Below are positions 41,301-50,300 of a DNA stretch of 64,000 nt, in pieces (position 1 is the stretch's first letter; every line of letters starts with the position of its first letter). The DNA is taken from NCBI GenBank assembly GCA_003586115.2, contig QVOM02000071.1, positions 1,700,388-1,764,387 on the forward strand, written 5' to 3'. Made by a program: the position numbers and the translations under genes. The notes beneath the pieces were generated by a model. It was not told where the DNA came from, did not search any database, and worked only from the letters and a program-made list of their open reading frames with translations. The stretch is from Salvator merianae (Eukaryota > Chordata > Lepidosauria > Squamata > Teiidae).

Positions 41301-44300
41301 TTCAGTGCCATCTAAGACAGGCGCTTGCCATTTCCTGCCAGTTGCTCCTCATCACTCAATGTAGCCTCAAACATGGATTGCTTTCTAGGGTTGTTTCGGC
41401 ACCAAGTTGAACTGCTGGTGAAGGTCAGTCCCCTTTGTGGGAGCTACCCTCTCCCAATGCACCATTCTGAACTGGCTGCTCCCTCACATTTAACTGTGCT
41501 GGTAGGTCTTTCCTGTTAACCTGGCATCTCACTGACCAGTCGTTGCAGGCGTGTGGCAGCAAAATGACCTTCACCTCCACAATGGAGACAGAGGCTAAGA
41601 CATCTCCAGTGCGCTCTCTCCTTCCCATCTAACGACATTGCTCCTTCCATGGGTATTGGGACCACTGTGCTCAATTTGGACCGCTGGGCCTGTCACTGCG
41701 GAGTTTTGCTTCTGTATCTCCAGCCAGACAAATCTGGCCTAGTAATATGTCAGAATCTTCCTGCAATAGGGCCCACTCAAGGATATCTGAGTTGAGGTCA
41801 TCCCGGAACTGTAGTATTTTGGTCACCTCGGACCACCTGAGAACTTAACTAGACAGCTACCTAAATTTGTTGGAATAGTCAGATAATGGCCAGCTGACTT
41901 GATACAGCCACTTTAGCCAATTGAGAGCTTCTTCTTGCTGGAACTGTTGTTGAAGTCTTTTCTCAGCACCATCATGAAGGTGTTGACGGTATCAAGTTCA
42001 ATTATTACAATATCATGCAGATCTATGACCCACTCTGCAGCTTCCCCTTCCAACTGCCCTACTACATACTACACTGTTGCTGCCTCAGATGGAAAGGAAC
42101 CACCTGACTCCTCCAAAAAAATGGCTACTTAGATAAGAAGGAAAAGTAGATTTTGGGGGTTAACATCAAATGTAGCCTTCAGCTCTCTCATGTGATAAGA
42201 TCTCAGGTCTGGCACACGCTTTTTGACCGAGATGCCCTCATGGCCTCCTGAAGCCTTCAGCCAGTTGCTAGCTTCAGCTGTGCTGCAAAGCAGTTCTACC
42301 AGTGGATTCTCACTGCAGACTTGGCTTCCTGTAATTGTCCATATTGACTCTCCTAGCACTTTCATCCCTGCCTTCAAAGTTCGCACCTTTGCCTCAGTTC
42401 TAGCATTCTCCATGACTGCCACTTAGGCATGTTCAAAAGGCCAAAACCTTGTTCATCACTGTTGTTGTTTTTGAGGAACCCCTACATCATCTATGATGGT
42501 GAGCATACCACTGAGGTGCCGATTGCCATCCTCCAGAGCTTGTGCTTCTCTGTTGGTCAAACTTTTGTCTGAGCCACTGCTCCATCTTATGCTGTTGTAG
42601 CTCTCAGATATTCTATCTGGCAGAGTTTAGCCTAGAAAATCCCTGACAAATTGCGATGTTCAGCTCAGTCACTGTAAATAACCATCGGACCCAGAGTTCA
42701 TAAGAACAAGCAAGAATAGGCTTACTAAAAACCAGGTGATTTCAGCGTAATATCTTAGTCTTGTCAAGAGTGCCCCTGATGAGCCAGGGGAAACAGAAGG
42801 AAAGTAAATTCTAGATCTAAAAACCCCTTGAATGAGACATGTTAATAATTATGTATGCAAAGGCTGTAAAGCTTGGAGAAAGTAGGTGGAAACTGGATCA
42901 TGAGAAAGAAGATTTTGGGCCCTAGCAGAAACTTTAAGTTCCAACATGGTAGATAACGTTTGCAACTGCTTGGAATTTCATTAACAAGGGAAGTAGCCAT
43001 GGTGATAAGGTGACCATTGCTTATTATTGGATGCAATGTATTTCACATGCAAGTACTAGATTCTGGGATGCTGCCATTAATCTGGGTTGATTCAAATTGA
43101 CCAATCATGAGCTGATATGTTGATGGGTTTCTCGAAGAATCTTCTGTAACTGATATAAAATGCTGAACCCCCCCACCCCCACCCCCGGGCTGGGGTGTGT
43201 TTGCTTTGGGAGTCTATTCTCCTTGCATGACTTCTTTTTTTTGTGCAAAGAATAAAAGGATTTTTATTCCACCTTGGTATGTTTAACTGGGCCTAGTGCA
43301 CCAGGCAAATGAGCCCTTTAGGGAACAACACCCTGACCTGTTATAACTACCACATTTATACTATTTACATATTTACAATACCAAAACAGTTTATACCATC
43401 TGTATCCCCCAATCATCCTGTGCCATGCCACCTAAGAATTCTACCCAAACAGCCTGGGTCATCTGTCTGCGATTCCACCCAATCAGTCTTACAGCAGGCA
43501 ATCTCTAAGACATGTCAGGCATACCTGGGTCTGACAGTGTCTCTTTCTTTTAGTACAGTACTCTGCAGGAAAGCTTGTTGTAGGTGTCTTGTAGGATCCC
43601 AAATGGGATAGTCCTGTTCTCCTCCACTTCTTGCAGCTTCTGCACTCCAGCCTCCACTAGGAAGGTCAGGTGCATCTCATTCTTTTGCCACATGTGCCAA
43701 ACCCTAACCCTCTTCTGCCCAATGGCAAATGAGAACAAGTCTTCCACTGCTACTGATGACCTCCTGCTTGACAGCCTCCACCTTTTTCTCTGGCCTAGTA
43801 GGAAGTGGGAAAAGGTCCCTCACTGCTAACAAAGCCTCAGTCACGAGCTCCTTTAGTGCCATCATCTTAGACACCCATTTTTGCCTCTGCATGTCTCTCC
43901 AGCCCATGGTCCCTGGGGTTCTCCTTCCAAATCTCTGCTCCTTCTGGTTGCATACTCCTCTCCCTCCAGCAAAACAAGGCAGGAAGTCGTTTGGAAAAAT
44001 TAAGAAGTATTTTGTCCCAGATGAAAAAGGCCTCATTTTTTGGAGGGTAAACCTCAGTCACACAATTGCTATTCCTCAAGTGGTTCAGGATATGCCCTAG
44101 AATTACCTCTCTCCACCTGTTGCTTCCAGCTGCAAGAAACTTTCTGGTCATATGCTCTCTACTGTGTTAATCCTACTTCGTCCTGCCAAGTCTTTGCTCC
44201 TCCTGCCAAGTCTGTGGTCCTTCTACCTGTGTTCCCTTGTCTCTGGCACATTTCTCTGCTGGGTGTTCATCCACTTTGTTGAAGGAAGGAGGCCAAGTCC

Positions 44301-47300
44301 CTGGTACTCTTTCTTCCATGTGCTGCTGCTGACTGCAAAGTCAAAGTCTAGTTTCTGGTCTCCAGCCAAACTGAAGAAAGGCAATCCTGCTTAGCCTGTG
44401 AAGGTTCCCTCTTCCCTGTTCTGAGTCCAACTGAAACAAAGGCTATCTTGCAGAGACCCTGTTCTACCTCTGGCTGCAACTCACTACTGAGTACACCTGG
44501 GAATTCTGTCACATGTGTCAATGCAAGTCTCCTACCAATTGCTTGAAAGCTGCGTACCCTCCCCCAACTCTTTCAGTCTGGCTGCAAAGCCCAACTCAAG
44601 AGTGTGCGCTCCTCTACCAAAGTGAAAAAAAGGCTATCCTGCCAAGTTCCTGGTCTATATGCTGCCTCCAGCTTCAAGGCAAGTCTCCACAGAATATCTT
44701 CCTTTAAGGATGAAAAATGGCTGTCCTTCCAAGTTACTGATGCCTCCAGCTGCAGGGCAAATATCTTCGCAATGCCTTTACCAACAAAAAGACTGTGGTC
44801 CCAGGTGCTGCCTCCAGCTCTGAATCAAGTTCCTCCTGGATGCTCTCCACTGAGATTGAAAAAAGGCAATACTGTCAACTCCCTGGTGGTACTCCTTCCA
44901 CTGGGCCCTACCTATAGCTCCAAGCATGTCATACCCTCCCCCAAGGTTCTAGGATTGTTGTGAAGTCATCTGTCCTGTGAAGCCAAATATGAGTGGAAGC
45001 CTTTTTCTCTGTTGTTAAGACATTTTCTTGGCAGTTCCATGGGAAACCTCATTTCTTGGGATCTTAGGACTCAGGATACTGTACAGGACACTGTACTCAT
45101 ACCCTGTGTAAAAAGACATGAAAGGTAGGAGTCTATGTTTTTCCAACTGTGTTTTGGCACTGAAGTTGTATGGAGAAAAGACAAGCATCTTAATTGGTAT
45201 CACACCTTTTGATGTGGGGAAAGGCAGGCATTGGCGTGTTTTATCACTGCAGTCTGTGGGAAACGCTGATCTGTAGGGTGGAGGTGGTGTCATGATCACT
45301 TCTCAGGTCAAGAATATGGAGACAGGTTTAGCAGCAGCATAGCCAACATTTATTTGACAAAAGTTCACACAGAGCATAACACAAGCAAGTACATATATTC
45401 AACACCCCCCCCCCCGCCAATTCTCATGGCCAGTTTCTGCATCGAAACACCAGATTCTTTCACAAGCCCCTTAATTGGCCTTGAGACGTTACCACTTCCC
45501 AATTGGTTCCCACTAGAATACTTTTACCAGAAGTTACAGCAACAAAGCAAGGGAAATGCAACATCTGTAATGTAGGCCAAGAGAAAGGGCTGAGTGTGAC
45601 GCAGATTCCAAGATGGCAACAAAGTGATCAGGCTAATAGGTGGCATCACAGTGCTTCAGCAGTACCCATGCTTTGATATGGGAAGGAGAGTTTCTGCACT
45701 GCAGCCTGGGAAACAAGTATGCTTTGATGTAAGGGGAGGCTGGTATCAAGTTAATTTACCACTGCACTTTGTGGGAAACTCATGCTTTGATATGGGGAAG
45801 AGGTAGCATCATAGTTGTTTCAGCAGCATAGCCTGTGAAAAGAATTTGCCATGGTGTGGAAGAGGGAGGCTAGCATCAGTGCATGCCACCACTGTGGGAA
45901 ACCTATGCTTTGGTGTGACAGGGAGGTACATTAGAGTGTTGCAGCAGTGCAACCATGAGAAGGTTGAATCTGGATGTGGAGGAAGCTGGCATTAGTGTGT
46001 TCAGCATTGCAGTCTATCAAAAACTGTTGTCTCAATGTGTGTGTGGTTGCCATCTTACCTAACATCTTGCCTTTCCATCATTTATGGAAAACCCTTATCT
46101 TGACTGTGGGTGAGGCTGCTGCTGGCATCAGGGCTGGCGTCTGTGTACCGGAGGTTTCACACATAGTAGATTCCCCTTTTAGGTGGGGGCTTTTGCTTTA
46201 CCTCTTTAAATGCAGGTTTCTTTCTTCTATTGTCTTAAATTAAAAGCCATTCCCATTCAAGTAAATGTAATTTTCCCCAACATCCAGATTTACACCGAAT
46301 CCCAGATTTACACTCTTCCCATAACACATTTTATTGGCAATACTCCTCCAGAACAGAGCCCTAGCATTAGAGGAGGTTCTACTGTATTATAAGAAAAAAT
46401 TGTTGGTACATCTTGATTGTTAAACTCAAGCCTGAATCTGAACAACTGAATACAAAATCTGTGTGCATGTTTACATATGTGAAAAATTAAACAAAAAAGA
46501 TTTTTAAAAACTTTCCTTCTTGTTCCTTAGTTATAGAATGAGACTGCTTTTGCGTTGCTACAATGGCATGTGCTAAAACAAGTGAAGAAGTAAAGCTTTA
46601 CTTACTTCACTTATGCTGCCTATTGCACTATTGAATAAAAATACCCATGGGACTTCACAGTTTAGTATGTAATCCTACATGGGCTCCAGCGTTTCTGACC
46701 ACTCAATAAACACAACATTGAAACATTTATGGGGAATGCTTTTACTATGATAAAAATCCTTAAATTAATTCAACATACACTTACCTCTTCTAGTATTAAT
46801 AGGTCCACCTCGCATTGCCAATACCAACTTCAAAGTACAACCTTCTGAAATGCTGTAAATAACCAAACAAAATATTTTGTAGCTTTTTCCCCCAGAATCA
46901 ACATTTTTTGCAGCAATATTATTTAAATACTCACTTGTAATCATTCAAACAGTAATCATCCTCTAACTCTACATTATTCCAAATTAAGTGCTGTTGAGAT
47001 ACTGGGATACCTAAAACAACATGAATAAAACTTAATTGGCTTGTTGACCCTGTAAAACTTTGACAAGAATCAGTATAATAACCATTCTAAAGTATTTATT
47101 AACAAATTGTTTAAAATCAATAATTATGTTTAACAAATACAGAATTCAGGCTTGTGGTATACACACATATGAACCACAATATATAGGAGCTTGTCAGTTT
47201 TGTGGCCAGGGCAAAATTCCAAAAGATTCAGATATTAAAGTGCTTATAAATGCATGCAGAACATGCTTTGATAACTACTATGTAACCAGAAACAGCTGGT

Positions 47301-50300
47301 ATGAACTTTGAGGTTTAGCAGTATAAACTAGACATATGCAACAACTGCAGCTGTTTGCTTACCAATTTACTGGATTTTTATGCTGCCCCCATTACCATAG
47401 TCTCATGGCAGTATACAATAAAACCAGGAAAGTCAACAAAGCTAACTATACAAATACGAATAAAAAAGACAAAAATGGAAATACAGGACCTCCTCTTAAA
47501 AAGTGAAATCTTTTTATAAACTGAAACCATCTTTCTTCTAATGCATTTTGAAATTTGTCTAAAGTGCTTAACTGCCAAAAGTCTGAGATCAGAGGTTAAG
47601 CCTGCAGTATTCTGGGACCTGCAGCAGCACAGCTGTTTTTTTTGTTTTGGAAAATGTCTTCTGATTGCAGATTTGTACCTTCTTGTGACTTTTGACTGGG
47701 ACTTCGTTGAGTATTTATGATTGTTTTTGTGTACTACTGAGTGCTTCTCAGTGTGGAGTGGGGGGTACGAAGTGAACTGGGTCACTGGCAATGTGCATAG
47801 AGAAATTTTGGTGGGATTTGACTGCTTTTTTGTGCTGTACTGTATCTGTGCTGTGGCTGGTGACTGACTGGGTTCCTGAACAAGAGCAGAGAGCTTTTCA
47901 GTGTGAGTGCACATGTAGAGTGCTTTTTGGTGTATGTGCAGGACTATTTTTGAGCACATCTTTTTTGTCGTATGCAAAAAAGAAAATGTGCATAATATTT
48001 GCTGTTTGTAGTATTTTTAAACTGTTGCTCCAAAACAGCTTTATGGTGCAGAGGCTACTCTGGAAACTAGAAAAGATGGCTGCCAAGAGGCTGCCTTGGC
48101 CCGGCAGAGCAGGATGGGGGTGGGGCAGGGGCGGGGCTTTGGTCATATGGGGGTGGGGTTATGGAGGGGGTTGGAGTTTAGTGCATACTTATCATTTAAT
48201 TATGACATTTATAATGTGAATGTGACTACAGCGCTGTAGACCAGTTCCCCGCCAGGAGCTATGCCAGGAGCTGCGTCACTGAGGCCAGCCTGCTTCCCCG
48301 CCCCGGCACGCCTCGCATAATGTTCTCTGCCAGGAGCCGCGTCTACTGAGGCCAGCATGCTTCCCCGCCCCGTCATGCCCTGCATAATGTTGTCCGAGCC
48401 GCTGCAGAGCAGAGCACACTGTCAGTGTTTAGTGCTGGTCTGCGGCGGCGCTGCGGACCGGCAAAAAAAACCCAACAGCCCGGTCCTGGTCCGCGGACTG
48501 GTGGTTGGGGACCTCTGCTCTAAAGTGATTCCAGTGTAGTCACGTCCTGTGTGAGAAGACATCAAATGTAGATTGGTATCTATGTAGAAGAGGCTTCAGG
48601 CTTGGTAATTGTATTGCCCCCCTGGTCAATGTTCTTGGGAGACAATGCAGTCAAGTTCTTTTCCTTCACTGATTTGCAGTGGGAACCCTTCCCAATTCAA
48701 GTCAATGTAATTTCGAACAGAGTTGGTCTAGCACAGTGTAAGACAATGTTTTTTTGCCATGGTTTCCCTTAACCTCAGATTTACACTGAAATCTACTGCT
48801 TCTCTAACGTGATTTCCACTAAAGTGACAATTTGCCAGAACAGAGCTCTCACGTTACAAAAAAACGAACTGTATGTTGGAAATGGGGTACTGCGAAATGG
48901 CAGTGATGATGGAGTGAAAGTATTCTTTGTTTCCACTATATGGAATTACCAGCACGCAAACCACCTAAACATACTGGAACCAGTTAGAATAAGTTTAGGC
49001 ACATCATGTATGGCATGCTGAAGAAGCCCCTTCCAATGCCAACAAGAAAGGCTTATTGGCACTTTTATCTTTCTCTTCATCTACTTTATCATTTTGCAGG
49101 GACCCATCTCCAATGGTTCCTTCTCTGTAAAAAAAAAAAAAAAAGACCTGCACCTCCAGCTAGCAAAGACAAATCTCTCACAAGTTGTATTTCAAGTACA
49201 ATAATTGAATTGCAGTGTGTGTGTGTGTTGACAGAGGGCAGACTTCCCAATGCTTTCTTGAAAAGAGTGAGAGGTGCAGTGGATATCATATGGCACCAAA
49301 TTCAAATCACTACATTTCATGATCTACAACAAAGTACAATTCAAGGTAACTGAGAATTATGATAACATGTTTTCCAAATCCTACATGAAATAGAGTGAAT
49401 GAGGTCAATTAAGTTTTTATGCATTTTCCAACTTTTTAAATCAGTAATTTTTCTCCCTGGCATTTTCCATTATTTGAACATTGTTATTGTACAAAATCCT
49501 GAGCTGCTAAAATAGAGCAGAACATTAAATACCACTATTCTCACTTCAAGAGGTTATTGTTCTAAAGTGGTATCAATGCTGAAAGCATACAGAAGAAACT
49601 AATGGTAGAATATTTCAAAATAGACCACACATTCAGTAGATCCTGTTATAAAGCAAATTCCTTTAACACCAATCCTCTATAACACATCTAACAAACTGTG
49701 ACTATACCTTAAGCAATTCTGTGACTCATTATTACTGCTCAAAGCCTGAGGTCAGTGGTGAAGCCTGCAGCCATCTTCCTGGCCCTGCAGCCATTTCCCC
49801 CCTTGTCTTTGGCCATGAGGAAGGTACTTAGCATGACTGTTTTTAAAAAATGAATGCCTTTGTATCCCCATGCTTATTAAGTGCACACTCCAGGGGAAGT
49901 GGAAAGAATTTCAAAAAAGAATGTTCTTCAGGAAAAATCTATGTACTCTTAACAATACCTACAGAGAGGACAGGTGATGAAAGATGAGAGTGATGTTTCT
50001 GTCTTTAAAGCTAAGAACTGGAGACTGACAATGCAAACTACATTCCCTTCAAAACCAAACACGCTTCTGCACTGTATATGGATACAGCCTAGAAGGCACT
50101 TCTGACATTAAAGATATGGTCACTGTACAACTTTTTTTCCCAGTCAAAACAGAACTGTCAATAATAGTTATCTTCACATTTCCAGAACTATGTACTTAGA
50201 AATCTAAAAAAGCTATATGGGTAATAAGGAGTATAAACCTACAATGTCACTACACACCTTTTTTGTGAAAGCTATGAAATACAGACAAGTCAACCACCAA

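Noticed and set aside
45640..46030. Regular repeats that could suggest a CRISPR-like array
   Set aside because: Units are diverged, directly adjoining, without unique spacers, and lie in a vertebrate transposon.
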